A stretch of 16,612 nucleotides of DNA, from assembly GCA_958435885.1 (NCBI GenBank), contig CAUBHZ010000005.1:1-16612 (forward strand). Direction: 5' to 3'. This document shows positions 1 to 8,826 of the stretch, piece after piece. This DNA comes from an uncultured Intestinimonas sp. (lineage in GTDB: Bacteria > Bacillota_A > Clostridia > Oscillospirales > Oscillospiraceae). A program made the translations under genes and the position numbers. Numbering within the stretch: the stretch's first letter is position 1; each line of letters starts with the position of its first letter. The notes under the pieces are model-generated. The model ran no database searches, was not told where the DNA came from, and saw only the letters and a list, made by a program, of their open reading frames with translations.

Positions 1-3000
1 ATTGTGACCCGGAAAAATGCCGCCGCCACAGTGCTTTGGCTCTCCAACGCCGATCAGTTTGCCACGGATGGCGAGGGCAACCCTGTCAGTTTTACGTTCA
101 CCGTCAAGCTCTATAAGGGCTACGCCGAGACGGAGGCAAAGCTGGACGAAGAAAAACTGCTGGAGACGTACACTGTGACCAGCGACAAGAACAGCCTGGA
201 GATCCCGGCAGGTGTGCTCTCCCAACTTTCCGACGGCGACACCCCGGCCTACACGGTGCGGGTGTCCATGCCTCACCCCCTGGTGGAGGATAAGACGGTG
301 GAGCTCTCCGCCCTGGCCTGGATCGTGGTATATCCTGTGCCCGCCAAGGCCATCCTGACGCCGCCGCAGAACCTCTATCTCAAGGATACGGGCACCGTGA
401 ACATCAACTGGGCGGTGGAAAACCGCGATGACGACGCCACCGGCCAGAACGTCAATCTCACCATCCTCCGGGTGCAGGAGGACAACAGCTCCACCGAGGT
501 CTGCAATGAAAGCCTGGAGGGCAGCGCCGGCACTTATCCGTTGCAGCTGCAGCCGGTCGCCCCGGGCCACCTGAAAGACACCTATCAGGTGATGCTCACC
601 GTGACCAACACAGGCAGCGACGCCCACAGCACCGATTCCTTCCCCCTGTACGTCTACAGCGGTGACGCCCTGAAACTCCAGAACAGCGCGGGAGAAGACC
701 TGGGCGATACCCTGACCATGGACAACACCTCCAAGGTCAGCGGCACGCTGCCTGAAGATACCTCCAAGATTATGAGTCTGCGGGAGACCCTGAGCCTGAT
801 CGAATATGTAAACATCAACTACAAGGGCTATAACTGGAACACCTATCTGGACGGCATCAAGTGGGAGACCTCCGACAGCGATATGGTGTCGGTAAACTAC
901 AAGCAGGGCGGCCTTTACGAGAATATCGATCTCTTTGACAACGAGACCTATCTGCCCGACACCATCATGGCCCTCTCCTCGACCAAGGACGGTAAGGCCA
1001 CCATCACCGCCACCCACCAGAAGACCGGCATGTCCGACACGGTGACGGTGGACGTCACCACCCTGCGGGACAAGTTCTACCTCTTCCAGGTGTCCCCCGC
1101 CCAGGAGACCACCCTGCGCTATGTGGACGGCAACAACGAGGAGCAGACGGCCACCACCAACGACCAGGGCGTGCTGGCCCTCTATGAGCCCAACGGAATT
1201 GCCAGCGACGTGTGGCTCAGCTCGGGCAACGTGTGGCAGAACGACGAGTACATGGGCACCATCTACCGGCAGAATCTCCAGTCCGGCGAGCAGGACGCCA
1301 CCATGCTCCAGCTCTACCCCCTGAACACCACCACTCTGCGCCAGGCGGCCAAGGTGGACCTGACGCTGCTGAAGCCCGACGGCTCCCCCCTGGCCGATAC
1401 AGAGGTCACCCTCCGGGGCGGCGTGTTCAAGAACGGCTATTACTGTGAGACCTCCGGCATCGGCGGGAGCCGCAGCGGCATGAACGGCGGCGGCCCGGAC
1501 CAGACCGACGTCACCGTTAAGACCGACGATACCGGCGAGATCACCGTCTACTTTGACGCCACCCAGTTCTGGTCGGCGGCCGCCGGAGAAAACGCCGGGA
1601 CTCCGCTGCTCAGCACCGATCAGATCCAGTATGTACTGGAGATCCGGAACATCGCAGGCGACGCCTACTACCCCGTCTTCCAGACGGTGGACGCCAGCGT
1701 CAGCATCGAGCAGGAGATGCATACCGCCTCCGGCGTGGTGGTGCTGGAGACCGCCAGCGAGAAAAACAAGCCCTTTGTGGCCCACCAGATCGTGGACTAC
1801 GGCCTGGACAACGGCTCCGTTCTGGATGTGCGGGGCTCCACTGGCAAGGCCGGTCCCACCAAGGCCTATCCCGAGGCCACGCTGGTGACCACCATGTTCC
1901 TCTGGGGTGTGGACAGCTCCGACGCCCAAAACTGCGACCTGAAGATCACCGACGAGAACGGCTACATCCCCGCCGGCCAGACCAGCACCCTGTCCCGCTA
2001 CCCCTTTACCACCATCCCCGTGGTGGAGAACACCATCACCCTGTCTGCGGAGACCATGACCGCCTCCGGCTGGATCTCCGAGGGCAAGGACATGGGCGTG
2101 AAGGCCCGCCTGACCAGCGGCGGCAGCCTGCTGCGGGAGATCACCCTGCCCTTCCGGGTCATGGACCTCACCAAGATCCCCGAGGTGACCGAGGATGAAA
2201 ACGTCTCCCAGATGCTGGTGACCCTGACCGACAGCAGCAAGGTGAACGGGGCCGACTTCGGCGGTACCAACAACGCGATCATGAAGGGCCTCAACGGCGT
2301 GCTGAACGACATCTCCGGCCCCATCGACACCAGTGTCTTCAAGATGATTATCACGCCCACCAACGACCCCACAGTGTTCAACGCCCTGATTTGGGGCGGC
2401 AAGGACAAACTGGGGCTGGAGGACATGGAGTACAACGAGGACGGCATCTCCTTCCAGTCTAATTACCTGGAGGGCGAGTTTGACGTCAGCCGTCCGGGCA
2501 GGAGCGACCTGAGTCAGATGGCCCAGGGCACCTACATCGGCAACACCATTCAGGAAAACGTCAAAATGACCTCCAGAGACATGGAGTTCAAGTACCAGCT
2601 CACAGGCTACTACGAGGCCCAGATCCGCTACAATCTGGACAATCAGAAGTGGGAGCTCTACACCACCGGCGGCGGTTTTACCGCCGGCGTGGGCGTGGGC
2701 ATCGGCTTCACCGCCAATACCATGGTGGGTCCTGTGCCCGTCACCGGCTCCTTCGGCATCGGCGGCGCCATCCAGCTGGACTTCAAGACCGCCGTGCGGT
2801 ACAGCCAGCAGGGCAATAACATCTGGAGCGATCCCGACGCCACCGCCGTCAACGACTATCTGACCAATCTGCGTATCGTGGCCTATGTAAATGCCTTCGG
2901 CGGCGTGGGCTTCGACTTCTCCGTCATCGCGCTGAAGATCGGGCTCTACGGCGAGCTGAGTTTCGACAGCCAGAACAAGTTCCTCTCCCGAACCTATCTG

Positions 3001-6000
3001 GCGGACAGCGCCGCCCGGCAGCTCAACGGCCAGCACCTGCAGACCACCGGCGAGGTGGGCATCAAGTTCGTGGCCAAGTTCCTGCTCATCTCCTATGAGA
3101 CCAACCTGGTCTCCGCGGGCTTCAGCGCCGGGGAATCCTTCGGCCAGTGGGATACGATCGAGAACTACTGGAACAGCGCCACCACCGGCCTGTCCACCGT
3201 GAGTCTGCGGCGCATGGCGGCGCAGAACGCCATGGCCGTTGCCTCGGCCTCGGCCACCCTCCAGAGCCTGGACTACCTGGACACCTATGCCCGCACCTGG
3301 GGGCAGCCCCAGGCCCGGATGGCCCTGTACAGTCTGGATGCCAGCAACGGTCTTGACAATCTCCAGTCCAACGCCAATCCCAACTCCTATCCGGAGATCA
3401 GCGACGACGGCCAGGTATTGGTCTACGTCAACGACGGCTACGACCGCGACAAAAATCCCACCCCCAGCATCTATGACAGCCGCGCCCACTTCAGCACGCT
3501 GAGCGGCAGCAGCTACTCCGACTCCGCCGCCATCGCCGATCCCGGAGCCGGCACCGATGATGTCTTTGCAGGCTACGGTGACAGCGATGTGGACATTGCC
3601 GGCAGCAGCAGTTTCGCCGCGGCGGCCTGGGTGCGCATGTCCTCCGACCTGCCCGGCAAGGACGGGGGCGACCCGGTGACCGTGGAGGAGCAGAACCTGC
3701 TGATGAACGGCACGGAGATCGTGGCCTCGGTCTACACAGACGACGGCTGGACTTCCCAGCGCCTGACCACCAACGGTACGCCGGATCTGGCCCCTGCGAT
3801 GGCCTCCAATGGCAAGGACCAGGCCGTGGTGTTCTGGCGCAGCGTTTACAGCAGCGATCCCGACAATGTCCTGGGCTTCACCAGCCGGGATTCCATCCTG
3901 TACAGCGTCTATAAAAATGGCAGCTGGAGCGATGCCAAGACCCTCTACAACGGCTCCAACGGCAGCGTCAAGGCCCTGGAGGCCGCCATGCTGCCCGACG
4001 GCACCGCCATCGCGGTCTACACCCTGGACAAGAGCGGCGCGGGCGAGACCGATCCCGCCAAGAATTATGAGGTGGGCTACACCATCGTCAAAGCCAGTGA
4101 CGGCGCTATCGGCACCACCATGCTGGCCACCAGCGACAGCTATCTGGACGAAAATCCCCAGGTGGTCTCCGCCAGCTTCGGCACCGGGAGCGACCGCTTC
4201 GTGATCGCCTGGCACAGCCTGCGGGACGGCGTCAGCGATATCCAGATGCGGGCTGTGGATGAGAATGGTGTCATGTCCAACAGCTTCCCGGCCTCCCTGT
4301 CCGAGATCACCAGCGACGGCAGCGCCACCGTGAGCGCCAGCTTCCGCCTGGCGACCCTCAGCGGCAGCTACCGGGATGTGACCAACCTGACAGTGATCTG
4401 GGATGAGACCGTAGAGGACCACAGCGTCCTCAAGGCCGCCCGGCTGCGGAGCAATGGCGGCACCGGCTATGTCCTCTCCGCCCCCATGGAGCTGGCCACG
4501 CTGTATGCGAGTACCATGGCCGACCACTTTGAGGCCTATGTGAGCGGCGAAAATCAGGTCAAGGCCATCATCCAGGCTACCCAGTATGGCGGCAGCCTCA
4601 CGGAAATTGCTACGGATATCCCACAGACAACGCTCTATACCGCCACCTCCGACTTCGCCCTTGACGCGGTGGAAGTGGAGGCCATTGTCCCCGACTATGA
4701 GAATCTGGCCCTCGGCAGTCTGATGGCCGTGCAGTTTGTCATCCGCAACACCGGCCTCAACAATGTGGAAGGCCTGACCGTGACCATGGACAGCGGCGAG
4801 ACTGCCACCTTGGATCAGAGCCTGCTGCCCAACCAGAGTGCCACCCTCACTGTCCTGCACCAGATCGACAACGATGCGGTAAAGGACGCCTCCTACACCG
4901 TCACGACAGACGGCGGCGCAATTCAATCCGGCACTGTCTATCTGGACTACCCGGACATCGGTATCTCCCGCATGGAGGTGGTCAAGGAGGAGGCGGGTAA
5001 GCGCACCATCTCCATGACCCTCTACAACGTATCCCCCGCCACCCTGGCAGGCAACAAGGACCGCACCGTCAAGCTGGCCTTCTATACCGATGACCTGCGG
5101 ACCAAGGCGGCAAGCGGCATCGAAAGCAAGACCGCCGGAGTCACCGTCGACAATACCGACAAGAATGTTCTCATCATCTCCGATGAGGAGGCTCTGAAAC
5201 GCATTGACGCCGGCAGCTTCACCCTGGAACTCACCTATGACCTGGGCAGCTATGTGAAGGCGCAGGGCCTGGAGGAGATCCCCTCCAACGGTGTGTACCT
5301 CTACGCCGACCTTTGGACCGAGGGCAAAGCCGGGGACCAGAGTGGTACGCAGCAGCTTATGGAGTACAGCAGCTCGGATAACCAGAAGGCCCTTCCGCTC
5401 TCCGGCGCCCTGGCCCGGACGGGTCAGGCCACCACGCTGAACGTGGATCTGAGCGCCGACAGCGAGGGTAAGACCGTCGCTACCGTGACCTTGAAAAACA
5501 ACTCCATGAAAACTTACACCGGCACGCGGCTGACGGCCTCGCTGCTTGGCGCCAACGGTGAACTGCTTGAGACCAAGCTCACGACAATCACCGATGAGCT
5601 GCCCGGTGAGACTTCCTCCACCAGCACGGTGAACTTCGGCCAGTCGGGCAGCCGCGTGGTGGTCACGGCCTATACGCCCGGCACAGACGTCCTCACCTTT
5701 GATGGCTTGCCCGTGTCTATGGATGATTTCACCCCCGCCGAGGACGGCACGCTGACCTGTTCCATCTCCGGTATCTCGGCCAACGGCACTCTGGTCACCG
5801 CCGTGTCCGGCAGCGGCGGGAAGGTCTCCATCAACGGTACGGAGTCGGATGATGTGGGAAGCCTGTATGTCCCCATCGGCATAGGGGAGACGGTCATCAC
5901 CGTCAATATCGGCAGTAATACCTACGTCCTGCACATCACCAGTGCCCATTCCTCCTCCGGCGGCGGTGGAGTCTCCAGTTACAAGATCACCGTTGAGTCC

Positions 6001-6792
6001 AGTGATCACGGCAAGGTCACCGCTGACCGCAGTTCCTCCAGAGCGGGAGCCACCGTCACACTGACTGCTGTGCCGGAGGACGGATACCGCCTCGCCAGCC
6101 TGACGGTCACAGATAAGAACGGGAAAACCGTAACACTGAACGACAAGGGCGACGGCAGTTACATCTTTACCATGCCGGCCAGTGCCGTTACGGTGAAAGC
6201 CACCTTTGGCGAGATCAGCTCGGATACCCTGCCCTTTGTGGACGTGTCCCTGGACAGCTGGTATTACGACGGAGCGGCCTATGTCTACGAAAAAGGACTG
6301 ATGAACGGCACCAGCGCCACCACCTTCAGTCCCGACATGACCACCTCCCGGGCTATGATCGCCACCATCCTCTGGCGTCTGGAAGGCAGTCCTGTTGTGG
6401 ACTATGCCATGATGTTCGACGACGTGGATCCCGGCTCCTGGTACGGTGAGGCGGTCCGCTGGGCCGCCAGCGAAGGGATCGTCAACGGGTACGGCAACAA
6501 TCAGTTCGGGCCCGACGACCCCATCACCCGGGAGCAGATGGCAGCCATGCTCTACCGCTATGCACAGTACCAGGAGTACGATGTGAGTGTGGGAGAGAAC
6601 GCCAATATCCTCTCCTATACAGATGCTGACCAGCTTGGGACGTGGGCTGTTTCCGCCATGCAGTGGGCCTGCGGTGCCGGGATCATCAACGGCACCGGCG
6701 ACGGCAGCACACTGTCTCCCCAGGGTCAGGCCACTCGTGCCCAGGCAGCGGTGATGCTCATGCGGTTCTGTGACGGATACGTGACCTGGTAA
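1..6792 (+). CDS. Giant SLH-domain surface protein, 5' end outside window
   Basis: The frame is open from base 1 to the TAA at 6790, so at least 2263 residues are present and the true start and signal peptide lie upstream. It is probably a secreted, cell-wall-anchored protein. Seen in order (residues counted from the GTG at base 4): Ig-like beta-rich segments in the first ~1100 residues, with a Gly-rich stretch near 890-930; a region at about 1126-1540 of repeated units like PEISDDGQ and APAMASNGKDQAVVFW, which suggests a beta-propeller; a CARDB-like segment (about 1553-1650, FVIRNTGLNNVEG); a Gly/Ser linker near 1983; a bacterial repeat domain (about 1990-2070, DHGKVTADRSS...MPASAVTVKATF); and three SLH domains to the C-terminus. 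SLH domains bind pyruvylated secondary cell-wall polymer. No catalytic motif was recognised, so the role is unknown (adhesion or polymer binding are guesses). A terminator follows. Confidence 0.9.
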   Translation: MVTRKNAAATVLWLSNADQFATDGEGNPVSFTFTVKLYKGYAETEAKLDEEKLLETYTVTSDKNSLEIPAGVLSQLSDGDTPAYTVRVSMPHPLVEDKTVELSALAWIVVYPVPAKAILTPPQNLYLKDTGTVNINWAVENRDDDATGQNVNLTILRVQEDNSSTEVCNESLEGSAGTYPLQLQPVAPGHLKDTYQVMLTVTNTGSDAHSTDSFPLYVYSGDALKLQNSAGEDLGDTLTMDNTSKVSGTLPEDTSKIMSLRETLSLIEYVNINYKGYNWNTYLDGIKWETSDSDMVSVNYKQGGLYENIDLFDNETYLPDTIMALSSTKDGKATITATHQKTGMSDTVTVDVTTLRDKFYLFQVSPAQETTLRYVDGNNEEQTATTNDQGVLALYEPNGIASDVWLSSGNVWQNDEYMGTIYRQNLQSGEQDATMLQLYPLNTTTLRQAAKVDLTLLKPDGSPLADTEVTLRGGVFKNGYYCETSGIGGSRSGMNGGGPDQTDVTVKTDDTGEITVYFDATQFWSAAAGENAGTPLLSTDQIQYVLEIRNIAGDAYYPVFQTVDASVSIEQEMHTASGVVVLETASEKNKPFVAHQIVDYGLDNGSVLDVRGSTGKAGPTKAYPEATLVTTMFLWGVDSSDAQNCDLKITDENGYIPAGQTSTLSRYPFTTIPVVENTITLSAETMTASGWISEGKDMGVKARLTSGGSLLREITLPFRVMDLTKIPEVTEDENVSQMLVTLTDSSKVNGADFGGTNNAIMKGLNGVLNDISGPIDTSVFKMIITPTNDPTVFNALIWGGKDKLGLEDMEYNEDGISFQSNYLEGEFDVSRPGRSDLSQMAQGTYIGNTIQENVKMTSRDMEFKYQLTGYYEAQIRYNLDNQKWELYTTGGGFTAGVGVGIGFTANTMVGPVPVTGSFGIGGAIQLDFKTAVRYSQQGNNIWSDPDATAVNDYLTNLRIVAYVNAFGGVGFDFSVIALKIGLYGELSFDSQNKFLSRTYLADSAARQLNGQHLQTTGEVGIKFVAKFLLISYETNLVSAGFSAGESFGQWDTIENYWNSATTGLSTVSLRRMAAQNAMAVASASATLQSLDYLDTYARTWGQPQARMALYSLDASNGLDNLQSNANPNSYPEISDDGQVLVYVNDGYDRDKNPTPSIYDSRAHFSTLSGSSYSDSAAIADPGAGTDDVFAGYGDSDVDIAGSSSFAAAAWVRMSSDLPGKDGGDPVTVEEQNLLMNGTEIVASVYTDDGWTSQRLTTNGTPDLAPAMASNGKDQAVVFWRSVYSSDPDNVLGFTSRDSILYSVYKNGSWSDAKTLYNGSNGSVKALEAAMLPDGTAIAVYTLDKSGAGETDPAKNYEVGYTIVKASDGAIGTTMLATSDSYLDENPQVVSASFGTGSDRFVIAWHSLRDGVSDIQMRAVDENGVMSNSFPASLSEITSDGSATVSASFRLATLSGSYRDVTNLTVIWDETVEDHSVLKAARLRSNGGTGYVLSAPMELATLYASTMADHFEAYVSGENQVKAIIQATQYGGSLTEIATDIPQTTLYTATSDFALDAVEVEAIVPDYENLALGSLMAVQFVIRNTGLNNVEGLTVTMDSGETATLDQSLLPNQSATLTVLHQIDNDAVKDASYTVTTDGGAIQSGTVYLDYPDIGISRMEVVKEEAGKRTISMTLYNVSPATLAGNKDRTVKLAFYTDDLRTKAASGIESKTAGVTVDNTDKNVLIISDEEALKRIDAGSFTLELTYDLGSYVKAQGLEEIPSNGVYLYADLWTEGKAGDQSGTQQLMEYSSSDNQKALPLSGALARTGQATTLNVDLSADSEGKTVATVTLKNNSMKTYTGTRLTASLLGANGELLETKLTTITDELPGETSSTSTVNFGQSGSRVVVTAYTPGTDVLTFDGLPVSMDDFTPAEDGTLTCSISGISANGTLVTAVSGSGGKVSINGTESDDVGSLYVPIGIGETVITVNIGSNTYVLHITSAHSSSGGGGVSSYKITVESSDHGKVTADRSSSRAGATVTLTAVPEDGYRLASLTVTDKNGKTVTLNDKGDGSYIFTMPASAVTVKATFGEISSDTLPFVDVSLDSWYYDGAAYVYEKGLMNGTSATTFSPDMTTSRAMIATILWRLEGSPVVDYAMMFDDVDPGSWYGEAVRWAASEGIVNGYGNNQFGPDDPITREQMAAMLYRYAQYQEYDVSVGENANILSYTDADQLGTWAVSAMQWACGAGIINGTGDGSTLSPQGQATRAQAAVMLMRFCDGYVTW
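6232..6783 (+). repeat. Three tandem SLH domains at the C-terminus
   Basis: Three S-layer-homology units of 50-60 residues each start near bases 6232 (PFVDVSLDSWYYDG), 6412 (MFDDVDPGSWYGEA) and 6613 (SYTDADQLGTWAVSA). Each has the family pattern: an F/Y-x-D opening, W-Y/W-A at the first helix, a G-hydrophobic-hydrophobic-N-G turn (GLMNG, GIVNG, GIING), then a T-R-x-x-x/Q-A-A second helix (TTSRAMIATIL, ITREQMAAML, ATRAQAAVML). The third is the most divergent. Three units is the usual number needed for cell-wall polymer binding. Confidence 0.92.
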
Positions 6793-6802
6793 ACCCAATA
6801 CA

Positions 6803-6842
6803 AAACAGCTCCCGTTGGTCAAAAGACCAACGGGAGCCGTTT
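6803..6842 (+). terminator. Intrinsic terminator after the SLH gene
   Basis: A perfect 13-bp stem (GCTCCCGTTGGTC at 6808-6820 with its complement at 6825-6837) closes an AAAA loop. AAAC (6803-6806) and GTTT (6839-6842) can extend the stem past a one-base mismatch. The downstream T-run is short (GTTTGT). It lies 10 bp after the SLH stop codon. The A-rich left flank means it could also work for transcription from the right. Confidence 0.8.
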
Positions 6843-6912
6843 GTATGTTCCGGCCCCATCCGACCGGCGCTTTTTTACAGCTTCAACATCCCAAAGGTGA
6901 AGACTGTGTCCC

Positions 6913-7407
6913 ATTGCCAACGCTGTCCCCACCGCCGAGGGGGCGGTGCAGCTGGCCATGGAGGAGCTGCCCATCACCCTCCACGGTGCCCGGGTGCTGG
7001 TGGTGGGCTTCGGCCGGGTGGGGAAGCTCACCGCCCACCGGTTCCGGGCCCTGGGGGCACGGGTCAGCGTGGCCGCCCGGAAGTGGGCCGACCTGGCCTG
7101 GGCGGAGGCCTACGGCTACGCCCCGGAGCACCTGGAGAGCCTGGACGAGTGCCTGTGCGCCTACGACCTGGTGGTGAACACCGCCCCCGCCCGGGTGCTG
7201 GACGCTGCCCGCCTGGCCCAGCTGGAGCCCGACTGCCTGGTCATCGACCTGGCCTCCCGCCCGGGCGGGGTGGACATGGAGGCGGCGGCGCAGCTGGGGG
7301 TGCGGGTGATCTGGGCCCTCTCCCTGCCCGGCAAGGTGGCTCCCGTCACGGCGGGAAAGATCTTGCGGGACACCATATGTCATATTCTCTGTGAGTTAGG
7401 AGTCTGA
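6913..7407 (+). pseudogene. dpaA: Dipicolinate synthase subunit A, 5'-truncated
   Basis: DpaA (SpoVFA) works with DpaB to make dipicolinate from a lysine-pathway intermediate in the sporulating mother cell. Only the C-terminal NAD(P)-binding half is left. The recognisable sequence begins at IANAVPTAEGAVQLAMEE (base 6913). It goes on through the dinucleotide-binding GFGRVG (about 7006-7023) and the typical SRPGG and LPG-x-VAP-x-TAG elements. About 164 codons remain, against roughly 300 in the full protein (297 in B. subtilis). The reading frame meets a TGA at 6898, and the missing ~130 codons cannot fit because the SLH gene and its terminator lie there. A short product from GTG 6946 or ATG 6958 is possible, with a GAGGGGG stretch just upstream. 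It ends 2 bp before dpaB. Either a real disruption or an assembly join is possible. Confidence 0.85.
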
Positions 7408-7409
7408 GC

Positions 7410-7991
7410 ATGGAACAAATTAGGGTGGGATTCGCCTTCTGCGGGTCCTTTTGTACATACGGCCAGGCCATGCCGGCCCTGGAGCGGGCCAAGGCCAGAT
7501 ACGGGGACGTGACCCCCATCATTTCGGAAAAAAGCGCCGAGACCGACAGCCGCTTCGGTCCAGCCCACGAGTTCATCCGGGAGATGGAGCGCATCTGCGA
7601 CAAACGGGTCATCGACACCATCCCCAAGGCCGAGCCCATCGGCCCCAAAAAGCTCCTGGATGTGCTGGTCATTGCCCCCTGCACCGGGAGCACCCTGTCC
7701 CGGCTGGCCAACGGCATGAGCGACACGTCGGTGACCATGGCAGCCAAGGCCATGTGGCGCAACGGCCGGCCGGTGGTGGTGGCCGTGTCCACCAACGACG
7801 GCCTGGCCGGCTCGGCCAGGAACATCGCGACGCTGCTGGACAAAAAGCACGTCTTTTTCGTCCCCTACCGCCAGGACGACCCGGTGGGGAAACCCACCTC
7901 GCTGGTGGCCGACTTCACCAAGATCAACGACACGGTGGACGCCGCCCTGGAAGGTCGGCAGCTCCAGCCCCTGCTGCTGGGTCCGGCGTGA
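7410..7991 (+). CDS. dpaB: Dipicolinate synthase subunit B
   Basis: This 193-residue flavoprotein-fold protein is the second subunit of dipicolinate synthase (SpoVFB), close to the ~200 residues of B. subtilis DpaB. Family stretches are GFAFCGSFCTYGQAMPALE at the N-terminus, APCTGSTLSRLANGMSDTS in the middle, and the C-terminal VSTNDGLAGSARN and VPYRQDDPVGKP. The ATG at 7410 sits 2 bp after the dpaA stop. It has a TTAGGAG Shine-Dalgarno site inside the dpaA end, so the two were built as a translationally coupled pair. The gene is intact, but its partner is truncated and no promoter is visible between the upstream terminator and the dpaA fragment. Expression and function here are therefore uncertain. 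Confidence 0.93.
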   Translation: MEQIRVGFAFCGSFCTYGQAMPALERAKARYGDVTPIISEKSAETDSRFGPAHEFIREMERICDKRVIDTIPKAEPIGPKKLLDVLVIAPCTGSTLSRLANGMSDTSVTMAAKAMWRNGRPVVVAVSTNDGLAGSARNIATLLDKKHVFFVPYRQDDPVGKPTSLVADFTKINDTVDAALEGRQLQPLLLGPA

Positions 7992-7997
7992 AAGAAA

Positions 7998-8040
7998 CCC
8001 CCTTGGGACATCTGTTCGGATGTCCCAAGGGGGCATTTTT
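7998..8040. terminator. Bidirectional terminator between dpaB and the IclR gene
   Basis: A 15-bp perfect stem (7998-8012 with 8019-8033) closes a TGTTCG loop and is followed by CATTTTTA on the plus strand. On the minus strand the stem is followed by GTTTCTTTC. It starts 6 bp after the dpaB stop and overlaps the end of the convergent IclR gene, so it serves both genes. Confidence 0.9.
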
Positions 8041-8815
8041 ATGGGCGTGGGGACAGCTTGGCCAGCTCACCGGAGATCTGGGCGGCGTACTCCACGGACA
8101 GGCGGACGGCCAGGGTGAACTCGGGGGCGGTGGTGCGCCGGAAGAGACCCACCACCCCCAGGGCGTACCGGAGGGTGCCGCCCAGGCCGAAGATGGGGGC
8201 GGATACCGACCGCAGGCCGATGCGGAACTCCCCGTCCTCCACGGCGTAGCCCTGGGACCGGATGGTGCGCAGATCCTCCATGAGCTTGTCCGGGTCGGTG
8301 ATGGTGTGGGGGGTGTGGGGGACCGGCGGATAGGCCCGGATGAGCCGGGCCTGTTCGGCCTCGGAGGAGCAGTAGGCCAAAAAGAGCTTGCCCTGGGAGG
8401 TACAGCACAGGGGCAGGCGGCAGCCCACCTCGGAGACGATGCGCAGGCCGCTGCCCTCGCTGGACTGATCCAGGGTGACCACTTCGCCGCCGCTGCGGAC
8501 GGCCAGAAAGGCGGTGGCGCCGGTGACCGCCGACAGCCGGGCCAGATAGGGGGCGGCCACATTGGTGATGTCCCAGGAGGCGCTGACGGCGCAGCCCAGC
8601 TCGAAGAGCCGCAGCCCCAGACAGTAGCGGCCGTCGGCCTGCTGGGCGACCATGTGGTGCTCCCGCATGGTGGAGAGAAGGCCGTGGATGGTGCTCTTGG
8701 GCAGGCCGGAGCGTCCCTCCAGCTCGGAGAGAGTCAGGGGGGACCGGCTCTCCCCCAGCAGCTCCAGCAGGGTCATGGCCTTGTCCACCGAGCGGATCTT
8801 TTTTCCTCCCTCCAT
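8039..8815 (-). CDS. IclR-family transcriptional regulator
   Basis: This 258-residue protein has the full IclR layout. An N-terminal winged helix-turn-helix (about 8-70; LTLSELEGRSGLPKSTIHGL is the helix-turn-helix) precedes a GAF-like effector domain (about 80-250). CTSQGKLFLAY (138-148) matches the conserved core that is usually A-T-x-x-G-K-A-L-L-A. It starts at ATG 8813-8815, with a GAGGAGG ribosome site inside the xdhC stop region, 11 bp after xdhC. It is the last gene of the leftward operon, so it probably regulates that operon or the neighbouring purine genes. IclR proteins often respond to small carboxylates or ring catabolites (AllR senses glyoxylate/allantoin metabolites), which would suit purine catabolism, but the ligand is not deducible here. 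Confidence 0.92.
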   Translation of the reverse strand: MEGGKKIRSVDKAMTLLELLGESRSPLTLSELEGRSGLPKSTIHGLLSTMREHHMVAQQADGRYCLGLRLFELGCAVSASWDITNVAAPYLARLSAVTGATAFLAVRSGGEVVTLDQSSEGSGLRIVSEVGCRLPLCCTSQGKLFLAYCSSEAEQARLIRAYPPVPHTPHTITDPDKLMEDLRTIRSQGYAVEDGEFRIGLRSVSAPIFGLGGTLRYALGVVGLFRRTTAPEFTLAVRLSVEYAAQISGELAKLSPRP

Positions 8816-8826
8816 GGCGGGCCTCC

